Part shown: piece after piece, positions 1 through 7,222 of the stretch | Layout of the letters: every line of letters begins with the position of its first letter | How positions within the stretch are numbered: the first letter of the stretch is position 1 | Origin: an uncultured Campylobacter sp. | Lineage (GTDB): Bacteria > Campylobacterota > Campylobacteria > Campylobacterales > Campylobacteraceae | NCBI RefSeq assembly: GCF_938045775.1 | Contig: NZ_CALIBH010000075.1 | Location: forward strand, 1 to 17,681 | Direction of reading: 5' to 3' | Length of the DNA: 17,681 nucleotides | Program-made: the position numbers and the translations under genes | Notes under the pieces: generated by a model | Told to the model about the DNA's origin: nothing | What the model saw: only the letters and a program-made list of their open reading frames with translations | The model's database searches: none

Positions 1-1596
1 AATATCCAAATCCTTGTTATACACCTTGGTATCTACTTCAAAAATTCCAAGCAGCGTGTGAAAAAGATTATCGTGCGAAAAAGCGTCATCCTTATGCGAT
101 TTAAGTACGCTCAGATCGTATCTTTCGCGCATTTTTCCCTCACCTAGCCAAACGATGGCGCCGATATGCTTTTGCGCCTCGGGAGCGAAAAGATAGGGCA
201 TGCCGTGCAGATAAACGCCGCCCTCGCCGAGGCTCTCGCCGTGATCGCTCATATAGATCATCGCCGTTTCGTGCGTCTTAGAATACGGCTTTAAAAAATC
301 TATAACCTTGCTTAAAAAATAATCCGTGTATAAAATCGCGTTATCGTAGGCATTTGAAATTTCTTGCTGCGAGCAGTTTTCAAGCTCGTTATCGCGGCAA
401 ACGGGGCTAAATTTTTCAAATTCTTTCTTATAGCGCTTAAAATACGCAGGCCCGTGATTGCCCATCTGATGCAGTACAATTAACACATCTTTGCCCGCGT
501 TTTCGGCGACAAATTTATCAAGCTCTGCAAGCATCCCCTCATCCCTGCACTCTACGTCGCAGATCGGATTATTTTGCGGAATTTTAAAATCCTGATATTT
601 CACGCGCAACGCCACGCCCTTGGAATCGGAATTATTATCGCGCCATAAAATCGCTACGTCGTTGGTGCGATTTAGCACGTCCAGTACGTTTTGCTCTTCG
701 TTAGCCTTTTCGACGCTAAATTCCTCGCGATTTAGCAGCGAAAACATGCACGGCACGCTTTGCGCCGTCGAAGTGCCGCAAGAATGGGTATTACTTAGGC
801 TTACGACGCCCTGCTCTTTGGCTAGTAGCGGATTAGTATCTCGCTCGTAGCCGTTTAGCGAAAATCTATCCGCTCTCGCCGCTTCGCCCACGACTACGAC
901 GACGAGCTTTTTTGAGCTTGTGGAATTTTCATCGATATGCGCGTCCGTAGCGATTTGCATCAGAGGCTGCGAGCCTTGCTTTTTGGATTTTGCGATAAAT
1001 TTAACGCCGCTGTAGATCCAATATCCGGGATTTGCGTAGCTGCGTAAAATTTTATGCTCTCTGAAAAACGACGCGTAGTATTTGCTAAATCCAAAAAGCA
1101 GCGCCGCAATGATTATTATGCAAATGCCCGCTGTTTTGAGCTTAGCCAAAATTTCAAATTTAAGCGGACGGTAGCTAACGCGCGCGCGAGCAATCAGCAC
1201 GCAGGGCAAGACGCCCAGCACCAGCACGTAAATCGCTAGTCTCGGGCTAAAAAGATCCGCTGACTCGGCAAAGTTCGTCTGGACTGCGTTACGGATCATC
1301 TCTGAATCGATTACAACGTTATAGCTATCCATAAAATACGCCGTAAACGACGAAATAAAAAAGCAGATCATCAAAATCGGCTTGGTCGTATAACGCGAGC
1401 TAAAAATCGTAAAAAATAGCGTCAAAAAAGCGATCAAAGCTGCCATGTCGCAGACAAGATAGATAAAATTTAGCCCCGAAATTCCGTAGACATTTATGAT
1501 ATTTTTAAAAAACGAGAAGTTAAAAAATGCCACAAAAGCAAGCGAGCTTAGCAAAATTAGCCTTTGCTGCGACGGATTTTTAAAAATGCTAGGCAC
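1..1596 (-). CDS. eptC: Phosphoethanolamine transferase, EptA/EptC family (3' end off the window)
   Basis: Inner-membrane enzyme that moves phosphoethanolamine from phosphatidylethanolamine to lipid A and, in Campylobacter EptC, also to flagellar and glycan targets; it raises cationic-peptide resistance. The window shows 532 codons, against about 540 usual for the family, so only a short C-terminus is missing. Residues 1 to about 170 hold the family's hydrophobic membrane segments, with the typical DSEMIRNAVQTN segment between them. The rest is an alkaline-phosphatase-like periplasmic domain. Expected catalytic and zinc residues are visible: E238 in VVGEAARADRF, nucleophile T275 in SCGTSTAQSVPC, D451-H452 in YMSDHGES, and H464 in LHGMPY. 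The positions match those of Neisseria EptA closely. I chose the GTG at 1594-1596 because AAGGA lies 6-8 bases upstream and the hydrophobic N-terminus follows directly. It is divergent from the PepSY/two-component operon. Family assignment is secure; the choice between eptA and eptC as a name is convention. Confidence 0.93.
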   Translation of the reverse strand, partial: MPSIFKNPSQQRLILLSSLAFVAFFNFSFFKNIINVYGISGLNFIYLVCDMAALIAFLTLFFTIFSSRYTTKPILMICFFISSFTAYFMDSYNVVIDSEMIRNAVQTNFAESADLFSPRLAIYVLVLGVLPCVLIARARVSYRPLKFEILAKLKTAGICIIIIAALLFGFSKYYASFFREHKILRSYANPGYWIYSGVKFIAKSKKQGSQPLMQIATDAHIDENSTSSKKLVVVVVGEAARADRFSLNGYERDTNPLLAKEQGVVSLSNTHSCGTSTAQSVPCMFSLLNREEFSVEKANEEQNVLDVLNRTNDVAILWRDNNSDSKGVALRVKYQDFKIPQNNPICDVECRDEGMLAELDKFVAENAGKDVLIVLHQMGNHGPAYFKRYKKEFEKFSPVCRDNELENCSQQEISNAYDNAILYTDYFLSKVIDFLKPYSKTHETAMIYMSDHGESLGEGGVYLHGMPYLFAPEAQKHIGAIVWLGEGKMRERYDLSVLKSHKDDAFSHDNLFHTLLGIFEVDTKVYNKDLDI

Positions 1597-1713
1597 GAAG
1601 CGTTCCTTGAGATAAAATTTCAGGTTGGAATTTTACGGCGTTTTGGTAAATGCTCGGAAATTCCGCGCTTCGCATCTCACAAATCGCAGCAAAATTTTTG
1701 TGAAATTTTAAAA

Positions 1714-1746
1714 TTCCGCGCGCATTCATCTTAGCTTCATCTTGGA
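1714..1746 (+). promoter_or_regulatory. Candidate OmpR/PmrA-type operator between eptC and the two-component operon
   Basis: TTCATCTT occurs exactly at 1725-1732 and again at 1736-1743, 11 bp apart, with a weaker TTC-starting third half-site at 1714 in the same phase. Read in another register it is CTTAGC-N5-CTTGGA (1730-1746), close to the PmrA-box layout of two CTTAA-like hexamers separated by 5 bp. OmpR-family regulators bind tandem repeats with about 11-bp spacing. The site sits in the divergent spacer upstream of both eptC and the operon that encodes an OmpR-family regulator, so autoregulation and control of eptC are plausible. Binding itself is inference. Confidence 0.4.
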
Positions 1747-1802
1747 ATTTTAAAATTGCGCCATCCAAAATAAATTTGGAAATAAAATCAAAAGGATTAA
1801 AG

Positions 1803-2306
1803 ATGAAAAATCTTAAAGCTTTAGGCGCGCTCGCCGCTGCGTTCGCTCTTGCGGGTGCATTAAACGCAGGAAGTTTTAGCGAAAAAGACGCTAAAGTTTC
1901 ATTCGATCAAGCGATAGGGATCGCGCAGCAAAACTTTGGTGACGCGACTATAAAAAGCGTAGAAATCGACAATGAGCACGGAAGGCTCATCTATGAGATC
2001 GAATCGTATAAAGAAGGTAGCGAAAGCGAGATCAAAATCGACGCTCAAAGCGGCGAAATTTTAAAGACTCAAACGCAAAAGAAGCTAAAGCCTAGTAAAA
2101 TTGATTATTCGCAGGTCAAAATCAGTGCCGCAGACGCTCGGGCCAAAGCACTTAGCGCAAATGTCGGCTGGGATTTTCGCAAGGTTGACTTAGAAAGCAA
2201 CGGCGGTAAGCCTGCATACGAAGTCAAACTACGCCAAGGCATGAGCAAAAAAGAGGTGCTAATCGACGCCGCTACGGGCGAGCAGATCTTGCAGCGTCAA
2301 AAATAA
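1803..2306 (+). CDS. Secreted protein with two PepSY domains
   Basis: Predicted periplasmic protein of 167 residues. Residues 1-22 form a Sec signal peptide (lysines, then an Ala/Leu-rich core, cleavage near LNA-G). Two PepSY repeats follow: about residues 28-90, ending in KIDAQSGEILK, and about 105-166, ending in LIDAATGEQIL. The IDAxxGEIL signature is the typical end of each PepSY unit. The start at ATG 1803 is preferred over an in-frame ATG at 1776 because it gives a clean signal peptide and has AAAGGA upstream. PepSY proteins are often encoded beside two-component systems or peptidases and are thought to modulate partner activity. Here the gene opens a run leading to a response regulator and kinase, so a role in tuning the sensor is a reasonable inference. 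It lies 13 bp upstream of the next gene. Confidence 0.85.
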   Translation: MKNLKALGALAAAFALAGALNAGSFSEKDAKVSFDQAIGIAQQNFGDATIKSVEIDNEHGRLIYEIESYKEGSESEIKIDAQSGEILKTQTQKKLKPSKIDYSQVKISAADARAKALSANVGWDFRKVDLESNGGKPAYEVKLRQGMSKKEVLIDAATGEQILQRQK

Positions 2307-2319
2307 GCAAAGGCGTGAG

Positions 2320-2949
2320 ATGAAAAATCAAAGCTTAAAGAGCGGAGTGGACAACTCCGCCCGAACTAACGAGGCTTTGGACACTAGAGATTTCAGCTTA
2401 AACGAAAACGCTGACTATGGCGCCCAAAATGCAGACGCGGCTAAAAATTTAGATGAAAATGCGCAGGATTTTTCGGCAAATTTAGCAAGCGAAACAAGCG
2501 AGCGGAATCTCGCGTCCTGCGAGCAAAATTCTAAAGATTTTTCTAACGTGGAATGTTGCGAAAATCAAAAGAATTCTGCGGATGCGAAAGATTGTGAGGG
2601 CAAGCGGAATTCTTCGCAGACGCAAGACTTATCAAGTGCACAAAATTTCGCTAGCGAGCAAAATTTCGCCGATATGCAAAATTTTTCAGATACAAGTAAT
2701 TTCGCAAGCGCGCGAGATTCTGCCAGCGCAGCAAGCTGCGCGGAGGTTTGTAATTCTTGCAAGCCGGTGCTTTGCAGCCGCTGCAAACGCGAAATCGCTA
2801 AGCAAAATTTTAAACTTGGCTGCGTAGGATTTGGGCTTTTTGCGCTAAATATCGCAGCAGGCGCGCTAAATTTTTTAGGGCGGTTAGGAAGCGTAGCGGA
2901 TAAAAAGGCAAGCGAGATTAGAGTTAGACAAAAGGCATCTGCGAATTAG
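2320..2949 (+). CDS. Unrecognised Cys-rich, low-complexity protein with one C-terminal membrane segment
   Basis: I do not recognise this 209-residue protein. Residues 1-137 are hydrophilic and rich in Asn, Ser, Ala, Asp and Gln; residues 84-137 form nine hexapeptide units of the type [KRQS]-[ND]-[FSL]-x-x-x. Next comes a paired-cysteine segment, C144-x2-C147-x4-C152-x2-C155, like a small zinc knuckle. Residues about 165-188 are hydrophobic and Gly/Ala-rich, long enough to cross the membrane once, and a basic tail follows. There is no N-terminal signal peptide. The ATG at 2320 has AGGCGTGAG just upstream. The gene sits 13 bp after the PepSY gene and 130 bp before the response regulator, so it is probably cotranscribed with the PepSY gene. 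The shared strand, tight spacing and coherent C-terminal half make it a likely real gene. Its function is unknown. Confidence 0.7.
   Translation: MKNQSLKSGVDNSARTNEALDTRDFSLNENADYGAQNADAAKNLDENAQDFSANLASETSERNLASCEQNSKDFSNVECCENQKNSADAKDCEGKRNSSQTQDLSSAQNFASEQNFADMQNFSDTSNFASARDSASAASCAEVCNSCKPVLCSRCKREIAKQNFKLGCVGFGLFALNIAAGALNFLGRLGSVADKKASEIRVRQKASAN
2569..2730 (+). repeat. 18-nt (hexapeptide) degenerate repeat, nine units
   Basis: In-frame repeat inside the Cys-rich protein, residues 84-137. Successive six-residue units begin KNS, KDC, RNS, QDL, QNF, QNF, QNF, SNF and RDS. At DNA level the three central units share the core CAAAATTT. The unit is one codon longer than the array in the PBP1C gene but uses the same CAA-AAT-TTY core. 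Confidence 0.7.
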
Positions 2950-3037
2950 CGCGGCCCCAATGCTACTGAAATTTAGCGGTGCATAAAGCGAGCAGGTTTA
3001 CACATCCAAGGCGCCGCAAAATTTATACGTTTTTGGC

Positions 3038-3056
3038 TAAAATGGCGGATTAGAAT
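3038..3056 (+). promoter_or_regulatory. Possible promoter -10 region before the response regulator gene
   Basis: The 130-bp spacer after the Cys-rich gene contains TAAAAT at 3038-3043, preceded by a T-rich stretch (GTTTTTGG), and a second candidate TAGAAT at 3051-3056. Campylobacter sigma-70 promoters rely mainly on a TATAAT-like -10 with poorly conserved T-rich upstream DNA. A separate promoter for the regulator/kinase pair is therefore possible. It is only a pattern match. Confidence 0.25.
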
Positions 3057-3079
3057 TAGCAAAATTTTAAAGGAGCACT

Positions 3080-3742
3080 TTGAGAATTTTACTTGTCGAG
3101 GATGAAAAAGATCTAAATCAAATCATCGCAAAATGTCTGAAAAAGGACGGCTACAGCGTAGATTGCGCCTTTTGCGGCAAGGAAGCGCTAGAGTTTTTGG
3201 ATGTCGCGAAATATGACGCTATCGTGCTTGATGCGATGATGCCCGTGATGGACGGCTTTGAGTTTTTGAAGGCGGCGCGGGCACGCGGACTGGGCACGCC
3301 GGTTTTATTTTTAACTGCGCGGGACGCCAAAGAAGATATCATCGCAGGGCTTGATCTGGGCGCAGACGATTATATGGTTAAGCCCTTTGATTTTCGTGAG
3401 CTTTTGGCGCGGCTTCGCGCAATTATTAGGCGTAAAAACGCTACTGCGGATAACGAAATTATCATAAGGCAAGTGCGCCTAAATCTAAGTAAAAAATCAG
3501 TCGTCTGCGCGGGTGAGGTAGTGGAGCTAACGGGTAAGGAATATAGAATTTTAGAGCTTTTGATGCTAAATCACGGTGCGATTTTAAGCCGAGAACAAAT
3601 CGGCGAGAGCATTTGGGATTTTAGCGACGAAACAAGCTCAAATGTTATCGATGTTTTAATCAAAAATATCCGCAAAAAGCTAGGCGAGCACGGCGATATA
3701 ATAGAAACGAAGCGAGGGCTTGGCTATGTCGTGGCAAAATAG
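3080..3742 (+). CDS. OmpR/PhoB-family two-component response regulator
   Basis: Cytoplasmic DNA-binding regulator of 220 residues, normal length for the family. The receiver domain spans residues 1-115, with the acidic pair E7/D8, phosphoacceptor D51 (IVLDAMMP), T79 and K101 (VKPFD). A winged-helix trans_reg_C domain spans about 128-219, with the typical ELTGKEYRILELL start and GLGYVV end. The start is TTG at 3080: GGAG ends 4 bases upstream and MRILLVEDE is the usual N-terminus. The 3' end overlaps the kinase start by 17 bp, so the pair is translationally coupled. Best analogues are PmrA/QseB-type regulators. With eptC and PepSY neighbours, control of lipid A modification is a good guess but is inferred from context only. 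Confidence 0.93.
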   Translation: MRILLVEDEKDLNQIIAKCLKKDGYSVDCAFCGKEALEFLDVAKYDAIVLDAMMPVMDGFEFLKAARARGLGTPVLFLTARDAKEDIIAGLDLGADDYMVKPFDFRELLARLRAIIRRKNATADNEIIIRQVRLNLSKKSVVCAGEVVELTGKEYRILELLMLNHGAILSREQIGESIWDFSDETSSNVIDVLIKNIRKKLGEHGDIIETKRGLGYVVAK

Positions 3743-5447
3743 CAAGATTTGGATTAAAATTTCGGCGATTGCGAAGCAGATTTTTGCCGCTACGGCGCTT
3801 TTCATATTAAAATTCGTGCGAAATTTTAAACAGAATTTTACGCATAATTTTGCGTGTTTAAAGAAAAGCCGCAAGAAAAATCCCACGCAAAATATTGAAT
3901 TAAACCGGGCTCTAAATTCTACTCAAAGCCAGGCGTCAAATTTTAAACGGAATTCCACGCAAAATCTGGCATCAAATTCCGCGCCGAATTTTGCTGCTAC
4001 AAGCGCAACGCCTGATCTAGCGCAAAATTCTAATAGCGTTCTCGCGCAAAGTCAAGAACAAAATTTCGCGTCTAAAATCTCGATAAGAAATTTTACTCAA
4101 GCCTTAGTCCTTGCATTCTCAACTGCTAAAGAGAATTTTATCTCGCGCGCGCTACCTATCAGCCTACGCGTGACGCTTTATTACAGCGTATTTATTTTGG
4201 TGCTTGCAGGCGCTATTATCGGCATTTGCGGCTATATTTTAGACGAAGTATCAGGAAGCTCCGTCAGCCAAAAAAAGCTTGCCCGCTTAGTGCAAAAAGC
4301 CGCGCGCGATGACAAGCTAAAAAGCTTTGATGACGGTGTATTTTTCTACGAGCATGACGGACAAGGCGGCGTGATAGCGGGGTTTGTGCCTAAAAGCTTC
4401 GATCCTGCGTTGCCGCTCTCGCCTCAAGGCGCGCGCGAGGTGGAGCTTGATGACGACGAGTTTTTCTATTACGACGCGCAGATCAAGGGGCGCAGCGTAT
4501 GGATACGCGGCGTCATCGCAGTTAGCGAGTTTGAGCTTGCGATGAAGCGCGTGATGCTGATCGCCCTTATCCTATCGCCGCTATTTGTGGTGCTCGTCAT
4601 CTACGGCGGCTACGCAATAATAAAAAGAGCGTTTAAGCCCGTGCGCACTATGTCGCGTACAGCTAGCGAGATCGGAGCTAGCGGCGATTTTACGCGGCGA
4701 ATAGAACTACCGCGAGGCAAGGATGAGCTAAGCGCGCTCGCAGCTACGTTTAATGAAATGCTAGCATCACTGCAAAGCGCGTTTGAGCGCGAGCGGCAGC
4801 TAAGCGCCGACCTTTCGCATGAGCTGCGTACGCCCGCTGCCGTCATACTAGCTCAAAGCGACTACGCCCTAGCCTACGAGCAAGACGCGAGCGAGGCGAA
4901 GGAAAGTTTCGCGGTCATCAATAATCAAGCGCGTAAAATTTCGGCGCTAATAGAGCAAATTTTAGAGCTTGCCCGCTTGCAGCGCGGCGCGCGTTTGGCA
5001 CCCGTAAGCTTAAGCAGAATCGCAAGCGAGTGCGCGCAAGACTTTCAACTTTTGTGCGCACAAAAAGGGCTAAGCTTTAGCTCACAGATAGCCGAGGACG
5101 TGCGCGTAAACGGCGATGAGCTGCTTTTGATCAGGCTGATTAATAATTTTTTAAGCAATGCTTTAAAATTTACGCGCAGCAGCGTCGTTTTAGAGCTTTG
5201 CGTCAGTGCAGACGCGTGCGAACTTAGCATAAGCGACGATGGAGAGGGCATCGAGCCCGCTTTGCAAAATAAAATTTGGGACAAGCTCTATCAAATAGAG
5301 CGCTCCAGAAATCGCGAGCAAAATAGTGGCGCGGGGCTCGGGCTAGCCATCGCCTCACAAATCGCAAAAATCCATGGCGCGCAAATTTCACTACGTAGCA
5401 AAGTAGGACGCGGAAGCAAATTTAGCGTAAATTTTAAGAAGGTTTAG
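3726..5447 (+). CDS. Sensor histidine kinase with HAMP domain and an unusual N-terminal extension
   Basis: Inner-membrane partner of the preceding regulator, 573 residues. Residues 1 to about 145 are an Asn/Gln/Ser/Ala-rich, basic extension that is not normal for this family. TM1 is about 151-174, a short periplasmic sensor loop follows, and TM2 is about 277-298. HAMP runs about 299-350. HisKA has phospho-acceptor H365 in SHELRTP. The HATPase_c domain has an N box (N478), a G1 box (DDGEGIEP, D504-G508) and a G2 box (GAGLGLA, 535-541). All catalytic boxes are intact. ATG 3726 is taken as the start (an in-frame TTG lies two codons earlier); it overlaps the regulator by 17 bp. No Met occurs between the extension and TM1, so the extension is probably translated. 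The architecture resembles QseC/PmrB-like kinases; the signal is unknown. Confidence 0.92.
   Translation: MSWQNSKIWIKISAIAKQIFAATALFILKFVRNFKQNFTHNFACLKKSRKKNPTQNIELNRALNSTQSQASNFKRNSTQNLASNSAPNFAATSATPDLAQNSNSVLAQSQEQNFASKISIRNFTQALVLAFSTAKENFISRALPISLRVTLYYSVFILVLAGAIIGICGYILDEVSGSSVSQKKLARLVQKAARDDKLKSFDDGVFFYEHDGQGGVIAGFVPKSFDPALPLSPQGAREVELDDDEFFYYDAQIKGRSVWIRGVIAVSEFELAMKRVMLIALILSPLFVVLVIYGGYAIIKRAFKPVRTMSRTASEIGASGDFTRRIELPRGKDELSALAATFNEMLASLQSAFERERQLSADLSHELRTPAAVILAQSDYALAYEQDASEAKESFAVINNQARKISALIEQILELARLQRGARLAPVSLSRIASECAQDFQLLCAQKGLSFSSQIAEDVRVNGDELLLIRLINNFLSNALKFTRSSVVLELCVSADACELSISDDGEGIEPALQNKIWDKLYQIERSRNREQNSGAGLGLAIASQIAKIHGAQISLRSKVGRGSKFSVNFKKV
3816..4110 (+). repeat. 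Irregular QN/NF/NS-rich low-complexity segment in the sensor kinase
   Basis: Residues about 31-128 of the kinase are dominated by short units such as QNF, HNF, QNI, LNS, SNF, RNS, QNL, SNS, PNF, QNS and QNF, spaced 4-9 residues apart. At DNA level the recurrent core is (C)AAAATT(T/C), the same word used in the arrays of the Cys-rich protein and PBP1C. The spacing is not strictly periodic. Confidence 0.55.
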
Positions 5448-5949
5448 GCGGTTTTGTGGGCTTGGTGGCATAAAGAAATGCTGGGCGGCGAAATTCTTAA
5501 AATTTTATCGCCTATCGTTGCTTAAAATTTAACGACCATAGCCGTATATAGGGGCGATGGTGTAATTTTAAAATTAGGCCGGCGTCGCCAATAATATCGG
5601 ATGATTTTTGCGATAGTCGTGCGCTTTTTAAATTTAAATGGGTCAAATTTTAAAATTTAGTTTTACCGAGAAATTCCGCGGCAAATTAATAAGGCAAGGC
5701 GCAGCATTTTGCCCTTGGGCGAAGTGATAAGGCAAGCGCTTTAGAGCTTAAGTAGGCCGGCGCGGGTAATTTAAGAATTTTGAGATATGCGGCAAAATAA
5801 GCCTTCGCTGAAATTTCACGACGCAGTATTACAGGATAAACCTTTGCTAAAATTCTAAGACGCCACATTCGGCTATAGAGAATTTAAATTTAGGAGCATC
5901 TAGCGGCCGAGTAAAATTTAAATACGGAGCAAAAAAGACGGACTGAGAT
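5448..5949. other. Gene-free stretch
   Basis: About 500 bp without a credible gene on either strand; the short open frames show no recognisable protein. It contains the weak hairpin above and one exact copy of the palindrome AAATTTTAAAATTT (5645-5658). There is a loose similarity between 5797-5825 and 5838-5866 (CTTCGCTGAAATTTC versus CTTTGCTAAAATTCT). It may be decayed DNA continuous with the adjacent pseudogene. Confidence 0.5.
5487..5512 (+). terminator. Weak hairpin after the two-component operon
   Basis: GGCGA (5487-5491) pairs with TCGCC (5508-5512) around an AT-rich loop containing AATTCTTAAAATTTT, 40 bp past the kinase stop codon. The stem is only 5 bp and no T-run follows, so terminator function is uncertain. 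Confidence 0.25.
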
Positions 5950-6312
5950 TTAAGGTCGCCTACATAAGCGAAATTTTGTATTTTTGCCCGCTTCGTCCTC
6001 GTAGCTTACGGCGATACAATCAAAACCGTTTGCCTTACCTCGCCCTATGAGGCAGCCCCACCGTTTATTAGTATGACCCTACCGCGCTCGTCGGTCTCGT
6101 ATTCTTTTGTCGTAGTGATTGCTGTAGCCAAATTTTACGTGGGTCTTGCACGGCGGTAGGTTAAATTTTACGAGCTCGCGGCGAGTTACTTTTTTGCGCC
6201 ATATTCGTCGCAAAACATCGCGCTCTAGCCGTGCGAAGCGCTGTCAAAAAGTAAAATTTCCTCGTCCGTTTTCATGTATTTGATTGCGAACTTGCGAGGT
6301 ATGAGCTCGTCC
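5950..6312 (-). pseudogene. Decayed gene of unknown family
   Basis: Conceptual translation of the minus strand gives protein-like stretches in alternating frames. Starting at 6312 it reads YEDELIPRKFAIKYMKTDEE and on to DSASHG, then an in-frame TAG, then SAMFCDEYGAKK and a TAA. After a one-base shift it continues as VTRRELVKFNLPPCKTHVKF, then GYSNHYDK. A further shift gives EYETDERGRVILINGG. The frame then returns to give NGFDCIAVSYEDEAGKN, with a final stop at 5950-5952. The composition is that of a normal globular protein, so this is a gene with at least one nonsense and about three frame changes. I do not recognise the family. It lies directly downstream of the flavodoxin/ferredoxin gene on the same strand and may once have been coupled to it. 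Confidence 0.55.
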
Positions 6313-7074
6313 TCATAAGTCTGCGGCGACGGACTTTTCTAAATTTTTTGCCCTGCCTAGGATCGTAATCGCTCTGCGCTCGCATATATTTACGCACCTG
6401 TAGCAAAGCGTGCACTCATCGCCGAATTGCGCCTTTTTGCAAGCGAGCTTTATGTTTCGCATCGGGCAGGGTTTGACGCAAGCCCCGCAGCCGATGCATC
6501 GCGATGGATCAAGGCTAGGTTTGCGCTTGGCAAAGGGGCTTTTATCCCAAATTTTCATCCAAAGTCGCTGTCCTAAAAACCCTGCGATACGACAGAGCGC
6601 GCCCAGCCCCTCTTGCGGCGGACGATTTGCGCTAAGCGCCTCCGCAACGCGTCTGACTTTAGCGTCCGCCTCTTTGATTATGCGCTCGTTTTTCGCTTGC
6701 GAGTAGCCAAAAATCGCCACGTCGAGGATGAACGCGGGCATTTTGATATGAGCGCCGCCCGTTATGTTTGCGCCGAATCGCTTTAAAACTCTAGCCGCGC
6801 ACCCTGCCCCGTCGCCGCTGAAAATCTCCATCGTAGCGAGGATGAATACGTTTTTGCCGCTAAAGCTCGCGCCGTTTCGGTAGAGGAAGTCGCGCACGAT
6901 ACGCGGCAGGTCGCTAAAATAGACGGGATATGCCAAGATAACGTCATTGTGGTGCTTTAAAAGCTCATTGCAAGCCTCGCTCTCGATCGAGACGCAGACG
7001 CCGCCAAGATGAGCGATGAGCCTACTCGCGCAATGCTTCGTGTTGCCCGTGGCGCTAAAATAGATCGCTATCAT
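6313..7074 (-). CDS. EFR1-type flavodoxin/ferredoxin fusion protein
   Basis: Cytoplasmic electron-transfer protein of 253 residues. Residues 1 to about 165 are flavodoxin-like, with the FMN-phosphate loop YFSATGNTKH at 5-14 and a PVYFSDLP segment near the flavin. The C-terminal part carries two [4Fe-4S] ferredoxin motifs: C193-x2-C196-x2-C199-x3-C203 (CIGCGACVKPCP) and C221-x2-C224-x2-C227-x3-C231. This order matches the EFR1 family (flavodoxin plus 2x4Fe-4S). The start ATG at 7072-7074 has GGGAG about 6 bases upstream. It reads in the same direction as the two flavin reductases, but 148 bp separate it from copy 1. Physiological partners cannot be told from sequence; a redox shuttle between pyridine nucleotide or ferredoxin pools and an unknown reductase is likely. 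Confidence 0.9.
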   Translation of the reverse strand: MIAIYFSATGNTKHCASRLIAHLGGVCVSIESEACNELLKHHNDVILAYPVYFSDLPRIVRDFLYRNGASFSGKNVFILATMEIFSGDGAGCAARVLKRFGANITGGAHIKMPAFILDVAIFGYSQAKNERIIKEADAKVRRVAEALSANRPPQEGLGALCRIAGFLGQRLWMKIWDKSPFAKRKPSLDPSRCIGCGACVKPCPMRNIKLACKKAQFGDECTLCYRCVNICERRAITILGRAKNLEKSVAADL

Positions 7075-7173
7075 GCCCGTCTCCCAGACTATACGAATTT
7101 CGGTGAAATTTAACCCTTACCGAACGAATAGAATTTTACGTTTCTTTTGCATAAAATTTTAAAATTTAGACGT

Positions 7174-7198
7174 GACGGCGAAATTTAAATATGCCGTC
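7174..7198 (-). terminator. Small hairpin after flavoprotein copy 1
   Basis: GACGGC (7174-7179) and GCCGTC (7193-7198) form a perfect 6-bp stem with a 13-base AT-rich loop, 24 bp past the copy 1 stop codon. No U-tract follows, so it is at best a weak terminator. An exact palindrome AAATTTTAAAATTT (7154-7167) lies immediately beyond. Confidence 0.3.
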
Positions 7199-7222
7199 GC
7201 GCCCTAAAAAAGCAAAATCAAT

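Noticed and set aside
1776..1802. Earlier ATG for the PepSY gene
   Set aside because: It would put nine charged residues before a normal signal peptide and would bury the ribosome site AAAGGA within the coding region.
2565..2827. Alternative-frame open frames over the Cys-rich protein
   Set aside because: They mirror the AAAATTT repeat in other frames, lack ribosome sites and coherent domains, and compete with a frame that has a Cys motif and a membrane segment.
5686..5868. 60-residue minus-strand open frame in the gene-free stretch
   Set aside because: No ribosome site, no recognisable domain and no neighbour support. It is no longer than chance frames elsewhere in the window.
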